Shown here one piece after another: positions 15,894-26,500 of a stretch of DNA of 64,000 bases (positions within the stretch are counted from its first letter, which is position 1; each line of letters starts with the position of its first letter). The notes beneath the pieces were generated by a model, which made no database searches, was not told the origin of the DNA, and saw nothing but the letters and a program-made list of their open reading frames with translations. Source of the stretch: Marinobacter sp. X15-166B (GTDB taxonomy: Bacteria > Pseudomonadota > Gammaproteobacteria > Pseudomonadales > Oleiphilaceae); the NCBI RefSeq assembly GCF_001752365.1, contig NZ_MEIY01000001.1, positions 2,473,652 to 2,537,651 of the forward strand, given 5' to 3'. The position numbers and the translations under genes were made by a program.

Positions 15894-16592
15894 TTAGCTA
15901 CGGACGGTTCGCTGCTCTATCCGCTTCTCGAAAGTACCGCAGATGAGGCGATTGACGTAGATGCCCGGAGTATGGATAGCGTCGGGGTCCAGCATGCCCG
16001 GTTCAACAATTTCTTCCACTTCAACCACCGTGACTTTGGCGGCCATGGCTGCCAACGGGTTGAAGTTGCGCGCCGTGTGGCGATAGATCACGTTGCCATA
16101 GGTGTCGGCCTTCCAGCCTTTCACAATAGCGAAATCGCCGGTGATGGCGGGCTCAAGGATGTGGGGGCGGCCGTTAAAATCGCGCACTTCCTTGCCTTCC
16201 GCGACGGGGGTGCCGTAGCCGGTGGCGGTGAAAAAGGCGGGGATGCCTGCGCCGCCGGCACGCAAACGTTCTGCCAGGTTGCCTTGCGGGGTGAGCTCTA
16301 CTTCCAGGTCGCCATTCAGCAGTTGTTTCTCAAAAAGGGCGTTCTCGCCGACGTAAGAGGCGATCATCTTGCGAATTTGGCGATCTTCAAGCAAGAGACC
16401 CAGGCCAAACCCGTCAACGCCGCAATTGTTTGACACCACCGTCAGATCACGGGTGCCCTTGCGTTTAATTTCAGTGATCAGGTTTTCGGGGATACCGCAC
16501 AGGCCGAATCCTCCAGCCAGAAGGGTCATCCCGTCTTCCAGCCCTTGCAGGGCTTCCTCGTAAGAACTGACTCGCTTATCAAAACCGGACAT
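15894..16592 (-). CDS. scoA: 3-oxoacid CoA-transferase subunit A
   Basis: A 232-residue alpha subunit of the CoA-transferase. Family features are [34 protein letters not shown], the [17 protein letters not shown] block and [16 protein letters not shown]. It forms the CoA-binding half of a heterotetramer with ScoB. It heads the operon and faces a LysR gene across a 156-base AT-richer gap. No thiolase or dehydrogenase lies beside it, so the pathway is completed elsewhere. Confidence 0.92.
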   Translation of the reverse strand: MSGFDKRVSSYEEALQGLEDGMTLLAGGFGLCGIPENLITEIKRKGTRDLTVVSNNCGVDGFGLGLLLEDRQIRKMIASYVGENALFEKQLLNGDLEVELTPQGNLAERLRAGGAGIPAFFTATGYGTPVAEGKEVRDFNGRPHILEPAITGDFAIVKGWKADTYGNVIYRHTARNFNPLAAMAAKVTVVEVEEIVEPGMLDPDAIHTPGIYVNRLICGTFEKRIEQRTVRS

Positions 16593-16748
16593 AGTGCCGC
16601 TTCCTCTTTTTTGTTGGCGTATCGATTAAAGTCTAACGCTCGTTGGTTAATTTGTTAAGTTTGAAATACTAATTCATTAATAGGGTTTCCAAATTAATTG
16701 GTGGCGCTAAACTGGGACTTACCAGTGCGTGACCGAAGGTATGACCCC
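16593..16748. promoter_or_regulatory. Divergent scoA / lysR control region
   Basis: A gap between the scoA start (minus) and the LysR start (plus). Positions 16620-16700 are clearly AT-rich compared with their surroundings, with repeated TTAAT/ATTAAT elements. This is the usual place for a LysR operator, but I could not define a single convincing T-N11-A site. GAAGG just before the ATG at 16749 is the regulator's ribosome-binding site. Confidence 0.5.
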
Positions 16749-17645
16749 ATGACCGTGAAACAGATCCGTGCGTTTCTTGCCGTGGCGCAGACGTTGAGTT
16801 TTGCTCAGGCCTGTGAGCGCCTGCATCTGTCCCAGCCAGCCCTCAGTCTGTCGATCAAGGCGCTTGAGGAGAGTCTGGGAGGGGCGCTGTTCAGTCGCAC
16901 CACCCGGAGTGTCCAGTTAACGCCAGAAGGGGAAGCCTTGTTGCCGTTGGCGCGCCGTTTGCTCGCAGATTGGGACAATGCCCAGGATGAATTGCGCCAG
17001 CGATTCAGTCTGGACCTGGGGCGGGTGACCATCGCCGCCATCCCCTCATTTGCCGGCAACACCCTGCCCGACATTCTCAAGAAGTTTCGGGTCCGATACC
17101 CTAATATAGGCGTAACCATTCAGGACGTCATCAATGAAGAGGTGTTCGATCTCTTGCAGATCGGCAAGGTAGAGCTGGGCATCGCTTTTGAGCCTCCCGC
17201 CGCGTCCAGGCTGCAGTTTACCCCGCTTTACCGGGACCGGTTTGTGGCCGTGGTGCCCCAGGATTCGCCCTTGGCCGGCGCCAGCGAACTTGTCTGGGAT
17301 CAGCTGCTGTGCCACCCGTTCATCGCTTTGCAACGGCCGTCCGCGGTGCGCTACACCCTGGAGGAGGCACTGGCCGCCAGTGGGCACGCCCTTCCGGTGG
17401 AGTTTGAAAGCCATCATCTGGCAACGGTGGGTCGCATGGTGGCCAGAGGGTTGGGAGTGAGTGCGGTTCCCACTCTGTGCATCAGGCAGATGAACGAATT
17501 GGGGGCCGTCTGTATCCCGCTGCGTGCCCCGGTCATTGAACGGCCGGTGGGTGTTTTGCAGCGTTCTGATCACGAATTGTCGGTTGCGGGGCAGGCGCTT
17601 CTGGATACTTTGCTGTCTTCTCCCGTTGATATCGCCAGTGCTTAG
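16749..17645 (+). CDS. LysR-family transcriptional regulator, probable regulator of scoAB
   Basis: A 298-residue LysR protein starting MTVKQIRAFLAVAQ, with helix-turn-helix SFAQACERLHLSQPALSLSI. The effector domain contains VELGIAFEPP and RMVARGLGVSAVPTLC. I preferred the ATG at 16749 (GAAGG in front, and the family begins at this residue) over a TTG at 16698. Its divergent placement from scoA suggests local control of 3-oxoacid metabolism. Confidence 0.87.
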   Translation: MTVKQIRAFLAVAQTLSFAQACERLHLSQPALSLSIKALEESLGGALFSRTTRSVQLTPEGEALLPLARRLLADWDNAQDELRQRFSLDLGRVTIAAIPSFAGNTLPDILKKFRVRYPNIGVTIQDVINEEVFDLLQIGKVELGIAFEPPAASRLQFTPLYRDRFVAVVPQDSPLAGASELVWDQLLCHPFIALQRPSAVRYTLEEALAASGHALPVEFESHHLATVGRMVARGLGVSAVPTLCIRQMNELGAVCIPLRAPVIERPVGVLQRSDHELSVAGQALLDTLLSSPVDIASA

Positions 17646-17758
17646 AGGGCGGCTCTGGCGTCAGCATTGACAGCGGAGGGGCGGTTCGACAGGGTCGGTG
17701 CCGAGAGTGTCCGGGCCCAATCGACCTTTCCGGCACCATTTACCAATCAGCAACGCTC

Positions 17759-18994
17759 TTGCCGGAGCGGACAGGTGTACTACCAGTGCAGGCGACCGAT
17801 CCCACAGCTCCCACCAACATCACCCGCAACCTGTACGCCGTCTGCGTCGCGCTGACCAGCGCGCTGCTGGTGCAGTCGATGCTGCTGATCGCCATCCCTT
17901 TGTACGCCCTGCAACTGGGTGCGACTCCCCTCGTGATTGGCGCGGTGATCAGTGCGCCCTATCTGCTGCCGCTGATACTGGCGATCCCCATGGGTGGCGT
18001 GATCACCACGCTCGGGGGACGCAAGGTGATTCTGCTGGGCGGCGCAGGTATGAGTCTGGCCCCCGTCATCTTGCTGCTGGTGCCGGGTTACCCGGGGCTG
18101 ATCCTCGCGCAGGTGATGGTCGGGTTGGCGCAGATTCTGATGGTTCTTGCTGCACAGACGGTGATCTCTGCGATGGGGTCCGGAACAACGTTGGAAAAGT
18201 ATTTTGGCTGGTACACCACCAGTCTTTCCGGCGGCCAGCTGGTCGGTCCGTTACTCGCCGGCTGGCTGATCGATCAGCGCGGGATGGGGCTGACCTTCGG
18301 GGTGATGAGCACCCTGGCGCTGATCGGCGTACTGGGGGCCGCATTTCTGGTCGGAGACGCGAGCCGGCGGTATGCTAACGATAGAGCCCTGTCGGGGTAC
18401 CGCGCCCAGGCGCGCTTGCTGAAAAGTAACCACGGCGTGCAGATGTCCATTGCTCTCACGGTGGCCGGGATGTTTGTTCTCGGCGCCCACGGGGGGTTCC
18501 TGCCGGTCTACCTGGAAAACCTCGAGATTTCCGCCACTACCATTGGCGCGCTGTTGAGTTTGCGCGCCTTGAGCGCCATGGCGGTGCGCCCGTTTATGTC
18601 GACTGTGATCATGCTGGTGGGGGGGCGCGGCCAAGCGGTTGTTGGGTGCGTGGTGTGCCTGGTGCTGGGCATTGTATTCACCGGTGTTATAAACAATGTG
18701 CTTGTGTTGGCCCTGCTGACGGTGCTGGTGGGTATCGGCTCGGGGGTGTCGCAACCCCTGTCCATGGTCATTTTGGCGGAACATGTTGCCCCCGAGCGCA
18801 GGCCCAGCGCACTGGGCATGCGGTTGATGGCAAACCGCGGGGTTCAGTTTCTGGCCCCGTTTCTGTTGGGCGCGCTGGCCGAATACACCAGTTTTGCTGT
18901 TGCGTTTACCCTCGGTGGGGTGTTCACCCTGTTGATGCTGCTGTTTATTGCGGTGTTGCTACCCCGGTTTTCGGCGAATGGCAATTCCTTGTAG
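17759..18994 (+). CDS. Major facilitator superfamily transporter
   Basis: A roughly 400-residue protein with 12 predicted membrane helices and the MFS loop motif between helices 2 and 3 (GGVITTLGGRKVIL). The substrate is unknown; drug or metabolite efflux is the usual guess for this type. The start is uncertain: no early ATG exists, so translation begins at the TTG at 17759 or, more plausibly, the GTG at 17786, which follows AGGTG. It stands alone, convergent with the next gene. Confidence 0.82.
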   Translation: MPERTGVLPVQATDPTAPTNITRNLYAVCVALTSALLVQSMLLIAIPLYALQLGATPLVIGAVISAPYLLPLILAIPMGGVITTLGGRKVILLGGAGMSLAPVILLLVPGYPGLILAQVMVGLAQILMVLAAQTVISAMGSGTTLEKYFGWYTTSLSGGQLVGPLLAGWLIDQRGMGLTFGVMSTLALIGVLGAAFLVGDASRRYANDRALSGYRAQARLLKSNHGVQMSIALTVAGMFVLGAHGGFLPVYLENLEISATTIGALLSLRALSAMAVRPFMSTVIMLVGGRGQAVVGCVVCLVLGIVFTGVINNVLVLALLTVLVGIGSGVSQPLSMVILAEHVAPERRPSALGMRLMANRGVQFLAPFLLGALAEYTSFAVAFTLGGVFTLLMLLFIAVLLPRFSANGNSL

Positions 18995-19000
18995 CGGGCG

Positions 19001-20005
19001 TCAGAGTTCCGCACGCCAGTGCTTGATTCGGATCTGGGCCTTCACGGCCTCGATAATCTCGTTGATCAGGGCGATCAGGGCCTCATTGGTGGCGTGCTGG
19101 TCGTCCGGATTGCCCGGCTCCGGAAGCAGCACCTGCACTATGTCTTCAATAAAACCGTGATTGGAGGAGGTGGCAAGGTCGTCGAGGATCTGGTGGATGA
19201 CTCTGGCCACTATGTCACCGATGGCGTCTTCCAGCGTGTCCTTGATGGTGCCTCCGACCACCGGCACGTAACGCAGCCGGGAGATCTCAAGGTTGTCCTG
19301 CAGGGCAATGTCGACGCGACTTTCAATATACCGCGTCAGCGCACCCCGGTTGGGCACGTAGCCTTGTTGCGCGGTCTCGGCGATCCGGTTTGACAGCCAT
19401 CCCGTCAGCAGGTCCCGGCGCGGGTACAGGATGTCGTTTTTGACGCGGTCCAGCAATGGCGCACCGCGACTGATTTCTAGCTGGATGCCGGAGAGAATCT
19501 TAAGGGCAATTTTGTCGGACAGCTCTTCCATGAAGGCTTCGTAGTAAAAATTGGCAAATTGGAACAGCCGGTTGCGGGTAACGTCGATGATGTTGTATTT
19601 GTGCAGTCGATACAGGATTGAAATAACGCGCAATATCCTCAAAAAACGCAGGCTTCCGACGGGAATGCAACCCACCAGGTCGTACCAGTGGATGAAGGGG
19701 TAAAAGTACCAGCGGGCGTAACTGTTGGATTTGACGGCGTAACCCCAGCGCAGCAGAAACTCGGCAAGAAACACGGTGACGAACAGCAAGTCGTAAAAAA
19801 TAAAGTTTTCGTGAACGGGCTGGTAATACTGAGTAATCACCGGGGCGTGTTGTGCCAGCAGGTTCTGAACGGCTATAAAACTGTATACGGAATCAAAAAC
19901 CAGCAGCGCCAGATTGAGCAGCAGTAGCCCGAGCATCAGCAAGTCGAGAAGGAACCAGGGAAGCTGGTGACTGGCCCGGAGGTTTGCTCTGTTGATTGTT
20001 ACCAT
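19001..20005 (-). CDS. Voltage-sensor-like membrane protein without a pore domain
   Basis: A 334-residue protein whose first 145 residues form four hydrophobic helices. The fourth resembles a voltage-sensor S4, with positive residues every third position (SLRFLRILRVISILYRLHK). The preceding helix carries acidic residues (FVTVFLAEFLLRWGYAV), as in S3 of ion channels. No pore helices or selectivity filter follow; the remaining 190 residues are soluble and mixed alpha. Such proteins are commonly labelled 'ion transporter'. It might be a proton-conducting voltage sensor or a sensor coupled to a cytoplasmic domain. The function is not known to me. It ends 6 bases from the convergent MFS gene. Confidence 0.7.
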   Translation of the reverse strand: MVTINRANLRASHQLPWFLLDLLMLGLLLLNLALLVFDSVYSFIAVQNLLAQHAPVITQYYQPVHENFIFYDLLFVTVFLAEFLLRWGYAVKSNSYARWYFYPFIHWYDLVGCIPVGSLRFLRILRVISILYRLHKYNIIDVTRNRLFQFANFYYEAFMEELSDKIALKILSGIQLEISRGAPLLDRVKNDILYPRRDLLTGWLSNRIAETAQQGYVPNRGALTRYIESRVDIALQDNLEISRLRYVPVVGGTIKDTLEDAIGDIVARVIHQILDDLATSSNHGFIEDIVQVLLPEPGNPDDQHATNEALIALINEIIEAVKAQIRIKHWRAEL

Positions 20006-20247
20006 GTGGCAGGGTGTCCGCAGGCATGTGGATGATTGTCTGTCTTGATCATAAGGTTAGCGGTAGAGTAATGCACATTGAATAGCATGGCCGGTCGCAG
20101 AGCACAGACAAGGGACGAGCGCAGCGTGAAGCTGGCATGGGTGGCCTGTGTGCCGGTACACTCAAGGGTCCATGTTACCTGCGAGTGGCGGTCACCCTGG
20201 ATCTGCTGCCAGTCCACCCTGAGCGCCCGGCGATACGGACATTGCGC

Positions 20248-21963
20248 ATGCTGATACTGCGACGCCTACTGTTGCTGCTGTTCTTGCCGCTTCCTTTGGT
20301 GGCGCAGCAGGTTAGTGTCACCGTGGAGGGGGATTATCCTGAACTGCAAGATAATGCGCGGGTATTCTTGGGCGAAGTCAGCGGACGCAGCAAATCGAGT
20401 TTGCGGCGTTATGCACCCACCGCCGTCGCGCAGGTTAAGCAGGCCTTTCAGGCACTGGGTTATTACCACCCGGAGGTGCGCTGGGAGCTGACGAACGGCG
20501 CGGAACCACAACTGCGGCTGACCGCAGTGCCCGGCGAACCGGTGCGCATTCGCAGTCGCACCGTGGACATTTCCGGCCCCGCCCGGTCGGACCCCCAGTT
20601 TTCGGCGACCCTGCCTCGCCGGCCCGAGGTGGGCGATGTGCTGCATCACGGTCGTTACGACGCGTTGCGGCAGACCCTGCAAAACCGCGGGTCACGGCTG
20701 GGGTATTTCGATGCCGAATTCACCACTCACAAACTGATTGTCGACCCGGAAGCCGGGGTTGCCGATATTGTGCTGGTCTATGAGAGCGGTGAGCGCTACC
20801 AGCTTGGTGCGGTAACGTTCGAAGACGGCCACGGCTTTGATGAGATGCTGTTGCGGCAATTCGTGACCATCGAGCCCGGCGAGCCTTACCACGCCGACAA
20901 GGTGGCGGGCCTCAACCGGGACCTGCTCAACAGTGGTTACTTTGCCCAGGTGCTGGTCGATGCCGTGCCTTCGGACGCAGAGGATCGCGTGATACCGGTA
21001 AACGTACGGTTACGGCCCCGGGCGCCGCGGTCGGTGGCCGCCGGTGTGGGCTTCTCGACCGATGTCGGCCCCCGTTTTCGCGGTACCTGGACCGAACACT
21101 GGGTGAACCCGAGCGGGCACCGCCGCGGTGCGGACACCGAGCTTTCTGCGCCCCGGCAAAACATCAGCGCCTGGTACGAGTTGCCATTGGACCCGCCGAT
21201 GACGGATGCCATCCGCTTTACCACGGGTTACCAGAGTGAAGATATTGAAGATGTGACCTCTGAGCGCCTGACCTTCGGGCAGCAATGGCAGCATGGGCTC
21301 GAGTCGGGGTGGATGCAGATCTTGTCGTTGCGTTGGGAGGGCGAGCGCTACCGGATCGGCCGTGAAGTGAAACAGTCCAGTCAGCTGTTGTTGCCGGGGG
21401 CGGACTATACCAAGCTGCAGGCGGATTCGGCCCTCGATCCTTCCAAGGGGTACCGCCTGCAGCTTGGCGTGGCCGGTGCACACCGTGGTGTGTTGTCAGA
21501 CGTTGACCTGCTGCACCTGCAAATCATGGCCAAAGGGCTGATGACCCTGGCCGACAAACACCGCTTGCTGGTCAGGCTGGAAGCGGGTGGGGTAGCAACC
21601 AGCAGTTTTGACGATGTTCCGCCCTCGTTGCGTTTCTTCGCCGGTGGTGATCAGAGTGTGCGGGGCTACGGTTATGAAACCCTCTCTCCGCAGGACGACG
21701 CGGGGAATACTGAGGGTGGGCGGTATCTGTTGGTGGGCAGTGCGGAGTATCAGTATGCGTTCGCCAATCGTTGGCGCGTTGCTGCATTTTACGACGCGGG
21801 CAATGCGATCAATAACCTGAACGACCCGTTGGCCTCCGGCGCGGGTGTCGGGGTGCGCTGGATCAGTCCGGTAGGACCCTTGCGGCTCGATATCGCGAAA
21901 GGCCTTAACCCCGATTTCGGGGGCGGTTGGCGGCTGCACTTTTCCATGGGCCCCGAGCTATGA
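20248..21963 (+). CDS. tamA: TamA, outer-membrane translocation and assembly module (Omp85 family)
   Basis: A 571-residue outer-membrane protein. A signal peptide (MLILRRLLLLLFLPLPLVAQ) is followed by three POTRA domains (about 20-260) and a C-terminal 16-strand beta-barrel. The Omp85 lid-lock motif region RFFAGGDQSVRGYGYE is clear, as is the terminal strand PLRLDIAKGL ending HFSMGPEL. It works with inner-membrane TamB in assembling autotransporters and other outer-membrane proteins and probably in phospholipid transport. I chose the ATG at 20248, directly before the signal sequence, over longer upstream starts. TamB follows 16 bases later. Confidence 0.92.
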   Translation: MLILRRLLLLLFLPLPLVAQQVSVTVEGDYPELQDNARVFLGEVSGRSKSSLRRYAPTAVAQVKQAFQALGYYHPEVRWELTNGAEPQLRLTAVPGEPVRIRSRTVDISGPARSDPQFSATLPRRPEVGDVLHHGRYDALRQTLQNRGSRLGYFDAEFTTHKLIVDPEAGVADIVLVYESGERYQLGAVTFEDGHGFDEMLLRQFVTIEPGEPYHADKVAGLNRDLLNSGYFAQVLVDAVPSDAEDRVIPVNVRLRPRAPRSVAAGVGFSTDVGPRFRGTWTEHWVNPSGHRRGADTELSAPRQNISAWYELPLDPPMTDAIRFTTGYQSEDIEDVTSERLTFGQQWQHGLESGWMQILSLRWEGERYRIGREVKQSSQLLLPGADYTKLQADSALDPSKGYRLQLGVAGAHRGVLSDVDLLHLQIMAKGLMTLADKHRLLVRLEAGGVATSSFDDVPPSLRFFAGGDQSVRGYGYETLSPQDDAGNTEGGRYLLVGSAEYQYAFANRWRVAAFYDAGNAINNLNDPLASGAGVGVRWISPVGPLRLDIAKGLNPDFGGGWRLHFSMGPEL

Positions 21964-21979
21964 CCAGGCTGGCATAACC

Positions 21980-24900
21980 ATGAAAGCATTCTGGAACAAA
22001 ATGAAACGGTATCAGCGTTGGCTGCTTGTGGTCTCGCTGGTGGCGGTCATTGTTCCGATGTTGCTGGTCGCGGGCGTGTTGCTGGCGCTGCGCTCCGAAA
22101 CCGGCACCCAATGGGTGATCGATCAGATTCCCGGATTGCACGTAGCGCGCGGGCAGGGTTCCCTGTTGGGCCGGTGGCAGGCCGACAGTCTCCACTGGCA
22201 GGGGTATGGCGTGGGGCTGGACGTGGATTCCCCGGTGGTCGAATGGTCGCCGGGGTGCCTGTTTGAGAAGCGGCTGTGTGTGGATGTGATCCATGCCGAC
22301 CACCTCGATCTCAGAATACAGCCGCGGGAACCGACTGCCCAGGCAGACCGCCAGACCCTAACCTTACCCACCCTGCGGTCGCCCTTGGGGGTGGTGGTCG
22401 AGGATGTCCGTCTCGGCCCTTTTACGCTCAACGGCACGCCTGTCTGGGATCGTCTCGACGCGAGCGCCCGGGGGTCGGGGGCCGACTGGGAGCTGACCAC
22501 ACTGCGCTATCAGCGTGACGACATGGTGGTGGACGCCTCCGGACGGGTGTCGACCCGGGGAGACTGGCCGGTTGCTGTGGATCTGGGCGCAAGTTTGCCA
22601 CCGCCGGAGGGCGACCAGTGGCGCATAGAGATTGATGCGCGGGGCAGTGTGGCCGATCTGCGCTTGCTGGGATCCAGTTCCGGTTACCTGGATGCGGATT
22701 TTGAGGGGCGGGTCGCACCGCTGCAGCCGGACCTGCCCTTGCGCCTGGAACTCGAGGCAGACCGATTTCGGACCCACAGTGCACTTCCCGCCACGCTGAC
22801 CCTGAAGGACTGGCGTGCCACCCTGGAAGGCGACCTGACCAACGGTGTCCGGGTGACAACGGGGGCGCGGCTGCCCGGGACCGAAGGCGACATTGCGGCG
22901 TCGGTCGGTGGTGTGGTGACGGCCACCGGCGCCCGCGATCTGGAGATTGAATTGACCGGGCCGCAGGAACACACTGCGGTGAGTGGGGACACCCCTCAAG
23001 GGACGGTGAAAATCACCGGAGAGGCGGGTTGGAGCGAGGGGTTGCAGGCGAGCGCCGATCTTCAGCTCGACCGTTTCCCATGGTACAGCCTGCTGCCCGG
23101 GGTGGAGCCGCCACCGGTCGCACTCGAGCATCTGAGCGGCCGTGTCCGATACGACGACGGTCGCTACCAGGGCTCCCTGACACTAACCTCCAGCGGGCCC
23201 ATGGGCGATGCCCGGGCGTCTGCCACACTCACCGGTGACCTCGCCGGGGTGAAAATCACCGAATTCAACGCGCAAACCGGGGCGGGCAGTCTGCAGGGTG
23301 AGGGCACGCTGGGTTTCGACGGACCCTTGACCTGGCAGGCCCGTCTGCAGCTGGCCGGATTCAATCCGGGTTACTGGGTACCCCCTTTGCAGGCCAGTCT
23401 GGACGGCGAAGTGACCACCCGGGGTGCGCTGCCACCCAACGGAGCCCCCGAACTGGCGGCGAACTGGCGCCTGACGGGCAGCTGGCGGGATCAGGAGACT
23501 CGGGTTGCGGGCCGCTTGAACGCGCAGCAGGGCGATTGGGCGTTGACCGGTCTGGACCTGCAGGTGGGACAGAATACCCTGACCGGGAATGGCCAGCTGG
23601 GGCAAGGGTTGACGGCCGAAGTGACTGTGGCGTTCCCCGACCTGAGTGCGTTTGTGCCGCAACTGCAGGGCCAGATCAAAGGGCGGGCGTCGGCGTCGGG
23701 AACCCTTGACGAACCCAATGGTCAGCTCGAATTGCAGGGCAGTGATTTCGCCTGGCAGGACAGCCTCAAGGTTGACACCCTCACCCTGACTGCCCGTCTC
23801 CGTGACCAGCTGACTCTTGACAGTGATCTGGCCGCGGCCCGTATTGAAGCAGCCGGGCAGGTCATTGATGAGCTTGAGGTGCGGTTAACGGGCACCCCGG
23901 ATGACCATCAGCTGACGGTGGCCGGCGTACTCGACCAGTTGAAATCCTACCTGCGTTTCAATGGCCGGTGGCACCGGGGGTGGGACGGGCAGTTGAGTGA
24001 AGGAAGGCTGGACCTGATCGAGCAGCAACAGTTGTGGCGACTTGCCGGGCCTGCCGATATTCGTTACAGAACGGACGATAATCATCTGAGTGTGGGGGCT
24101 CACTGCTGGCGCTGGCAAGGCAGTGCCGTGTGCGCGCAGGACCAGACTTTGTTGCCGGAGCCGGATATCCATTACCGGCTGGAACGCTTCCCCACGCTGG
24201 CACTGGCTCCGTTGCTTCCGGAGGGTGTGCGCTGGCAGGCAGAAATTGACGCGGAACTGCGGGTGCAAATGAATCAGGGGCAGCCCGATGGTCGCATCGA
24301 ACTCAACGTGTCCCCTGGCAGTATTGACGTGAGTGTCGACGATGACTGGGTCGCTCTCGATTACAGCAGGCTTGGACTGAGTGTCAATCTGAAACCGGAT
24401 GTCGCCGAGCTGGCATTCAATCTGGAAGGGCCGGATCTGGGCCAGCTGGCGATCAACATACAGGTTGACCCCCATGCGGCAGAGCGCCCGGTAACAGGTG
24501 ACTTCAGCCTCACCGGTCTGGATCTGGCGTTGCTGGTTGCCCTCGCCGATCTGGACGAGGTAGCCGGGGAGTTGAGCGGTGCAGGCCGGATCCGCGGGCC
24601 GTTGCTGGCGCCGGAAATCTATGGGGACGTCACCCTCAGCGGCGGCCGACTGATCGATGAACGCATCCCCGTGCCTCTGGAAGCCATTGAGTTGGGGTTA
24701 ACGCTGACCGGCACCGAGGGGGATTTCAACGGCCGCTGGCGCAGTGCTGAGCAGGGCCAGGGTCAGCTGGGCGGGCATATTGACTGGGCCGGTGAGCCGT
24801 CGCTGGAGCTGGCGATCCGTGGTGACCGGATTCCGCTGCATTACGAGCCTTACGCCCAGGTGCAGCTTAGCCCGGACCTGACCATCGCCTTCCGTGGTGG

Positions 24901-25720
24901 CGATCTCACCGTGAGTGGCAGGGTCGCGGTTCCCCGTGGCTCGATTGAAGTGCGCCGGCTGCCAGACCAGGCGGTATCCGTGTCTGCCGATGAAGAAATC
25001 GTGGGTGTGGAAAAAGAAGCGCCGGCGTTGCGGGCGCTGAATATGGACGTGACCGTAGTGGTCGGGGAGGACCGGGTCAGTTTTCGCGGTTTTGGTGTCG
25101 AGGGAAATCTGGAGGGCAGCATCCGTATAGGTAACGCCATGGATACCCGGGGGGCTCTCCAGCTGGTGGACGGCAAGTACGAAGCCTACGGCCAGGAGCT
25201 GACTCTGCGGCGTGCGCGACTGGTTTTTGTGGGCCCCATCTCCGAGCCCTATCTGGACATCGAGGCGATTCGCCGGGTCGACGATGTGGTGGCCGGGATC
25301 CGGTTGAGCGGCCCTGCAGCCAGTCCGGAAACCGAAGTATTTTCGGAGCCGGACATGCCCCAGGATCAAGCCCTGTCTTACGTCATACTCGGCCGGCCGC
25401 TGCAGGACAGTGGCGAACAAGGGGATATGCGCCAGGCGGCATTGTCACTGGGGCTTACCCAGGCCAGCAAGGTGACTCAGGGGCTGGGCGAGGAGCTGGG
25501 TATTCGCGAGCTGACGCTCGAAGCCGAAGGGGCGGGTGAAGACGCTTCGGTGGTGGCCAGTGGTTATATCACCGAGGATCTGAGTCTGCGTTACGGGGTC
25601 GGCATATTCAGCCCGACCACTACGGTGGCTTTGCGTTATGACCTGGGGCGCTATTTTTACCTGGAGGCGGCCAGCGGCCTGGCCGCGTCACTGGATATTT
25701 TCTACACCCGGGACTTCTGA
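21980..25720 (+). CDS. tamB: TamB, inner-membrane-anchored translocation and assembly module
   Basis: A 1246-residue AsmA-like protein. A single N-terminal membrane helix (about residues 13-37) anchors a long periplasmic body of repeated beta strands forming the lipid-carrying groove. The conserved C-terminal TamB domain (DUF490) ends near the last residue and includes [20 protein letters not shown] and [13 protein letters not shown]. The length is typical (about 1200-1300). Operon partner of tamA. Confidence 0.93.
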   Translation: MKAFWNKMKRYQRWLLVVSLVAVIVPMLLVAGVLLALRSETGTQWVIDQIPGLHVARGQGSLLGRWQADSLHWQGYGVGLDVDSPVVEWSPGCLFEKRLCVDVIHADHLDLRIQPREPTAQADRQTLTLPTLRSPLGVVVEDVRLGPFTLNGTPVWDRLDASARGSGADWELTTLRYQRDDMVVDASGRVSTRGDWPVAVDLGASLPPPEGDQWRIEIDARGSVADLRLLGSSSGYLDADFEGRVAPLQPDLPLRLELEADRFRTHSALPATLTLKDWRATLEGDLTNGVRVTTGARLPGTEGDIAASVGGVVTATGARDLEIELTGPQEHTAVSGDTPQGTVKITGEAGWSEGLQASADLQLDRFPWYSLLPGVEPPPVALEHLSGRVRYDDGRYQGSLTLTSSGPMGDARASATLTGDLAGVKITEFNAQTGAGSLQGEGTLGFDGPLTWQARLQLAGFNPGYWVPPLQASLDGEVTTRGALPPNGAPELAANWRLTGSWRDQETRVAGRLNAQQGDWALTGLDLQVGQNTLTGNGQLGQGLTAEVTVAFPDLSAFVPQLQGQIKGRASASGTLDEPNGQLELQGSDFAWQDSLKVDTLTLTARLRDQLTLDSDLAAARIEAAGQVIDELEVRLTGTPDDHQLTVAGVLDQLKSYLRFNGRWHRGWDGQLSEGRLDLIEQQQLWRLAGPADIRYRTDDNHLSVGAHCWRWQGSAVCAQDQTLLPEPDIHYRLERFPTLALAPLLPEGVRWQAEIDAELRVQMNQGQPDGRIELNVSPGSIDVSVDDDWVALDYSRLGLSVNLKPDVAELAFNLEGPDLGQLAINIQVDPHAAERPVTGDFSLTGLDLALLVALADLDEVAGELSGAGRIRGPLLAPEIYGDVTLSGGRLIDERIPVPLEAIELGLTLTGTEGDFNGRWRSAEQGQGQLGGHIDWAGEPSLELAIRGDRIPLHYEPYAQVQLSPDLTIAFRGGDLTVSGRVAVPRGSIEVRRLPDQAVSVSADEEIVGVEKEAPALRALNMDVTVVVGEDRVSFRGFGVEGNLEGSIRIGNAMDTRGALQLVDGKYEAYGQELTLRRARLVFVGPISEPYLDIEAIRRVDDVVAGIRLSGPAASPETEVFSEPDMPQDQALSYVILGRPLQDSGEQGDMRQAALSLGLTQASKVTQGLGEELGIRELTLEAEGAGEDASVVASGYITEDLSLRYGVGIFSPTTTVALRYDLGRYFYLEAASGLAASLDIFYTRDF

Positions 25721-25801
25721 CCCTGCAGACCGGATTTCGCGCACCCCTGCCTCGCCGGAGGAGCGGGAATGCCCCGGTAAGCCTTTACACAGGTCAAAAC
25801 A

Positions 25802-25835
25802 CTGTATATATTCCAGTTACTGTATAAAAGAACAG
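25802..25835 (+). promoter_or_regulatory. LexA operator region (SOS box) of the lexA-sulA operon
   Basis: A canonical box CTGT-N8-ACAG lies at 25820-25835, 10 bases before the lexA ATG. A second box-like element, CTGTATATATTCCAG (25802-25816), has the right half-sites but spacing one base short, so it is weaker or degenerate. Tandem boxes before lexA are usual in gammaproteobacteria and give autoregulation. Confidence 0.85.
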
Positions 25836-25844
25836 GGGCTGATC

Positions 25845-26453
25845 ATGAAGCTGACTGTACGTCAAAGCCAGGTGCTGGACATCATCAAGCGCCACCTTGA
25901 TGAAACCGGTTACCCCCCCACGCGGGCCGAGATCGCCTCTGAGCTGGGGTTCCGCTCAGCCAACTCGGCGGAGGAACATTTGCGTGCGCTGGCTCGCAAA
26001 GGCGCCATTGAAATGGTCCCGGGCACCAGTCGGGGCATCCGTTTACCAGAAACTGCGGACGATACCGGTTTGCCGGTGGTCGGTCTGGTTGCCGCCGGTA
26101 GCCCGATCCTGGCCCAGGAGCACATTGAAGACTACTGTGCGCTGGCGCCTGATTTTTTTGCGCCGGCCGCTGATTACCTGCTGCGGGTGCGCGGCATGAG
26201 CATGAAAGATATTGGCATTCTGGAGGGTGATTTGCTGGCGGTGCACCGTACCCAGGATGTGCACAACGGCCAGATAGTGGTCGCCCGGGTGGGCGATGAA
26301 GTGACCGTGAAGCGCTTCCGGCGGGACGGTAGCAAGGTGTTTCTGCTGGCGGAAAATGAGGATTTTGCACCCATTGAGATCGACCTGCGCGAGAGCGAAC
26401 TATTTATCGAAGGGCTCGGGGTGGGCGTCATTCGCCGTTCCGACATGCATTGA
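25845..26453 (+). CDS. lexA: LexA, SOS response repressor and autoprotease
   Basis: A 202-residue repressor with an N-terminal winged helix-turn-helix (residues 1-70) and a C-terminal S24 peptidase domain. The cleavage site is Ala84-Gly85 in VAAGSP, and the catalytic pair is Ser119 ([10 protein letters not shown]) and Lys156 (VTVKRF), exactly the E. coli positions. The ATG at 25845 follows an SOS box; the longer open frame overlapping tamB is ignored. RecA-stimulated self-cleavage would derepress this operon, including the next gene. Confidence 0.97.
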   Translation: MKLTVRQSQVLDIIKRHLDETGYPPTRAEIASELGFRSANSAEEHLRALARKGAIEMVPGTSRGIRLPETADDTGLPVVGLVAAGSPILAQEHIEDYCALAPDFFAPAADYLLRVRGMSMKDIGILEGDLLAVHRTQDVHNGQIVVARVGDEVTVKRFRRDGSKVFLLAENEDFAPIEIDLRESELFIEGLGVGVIRRSDMH

Positions 26454-26500
26454 GCGCAGCTGACGCAGACAGAGAACCAGGTTCGGGGGTACGGAGCATC

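Noticed and set aside
16698..16748. TTG start for the LysR gene beside scoA
   Set aside because: It would add 17 residues not typical of LysR proteins; the ATG at 16749 has a GAAGG site and the family N-terminus.
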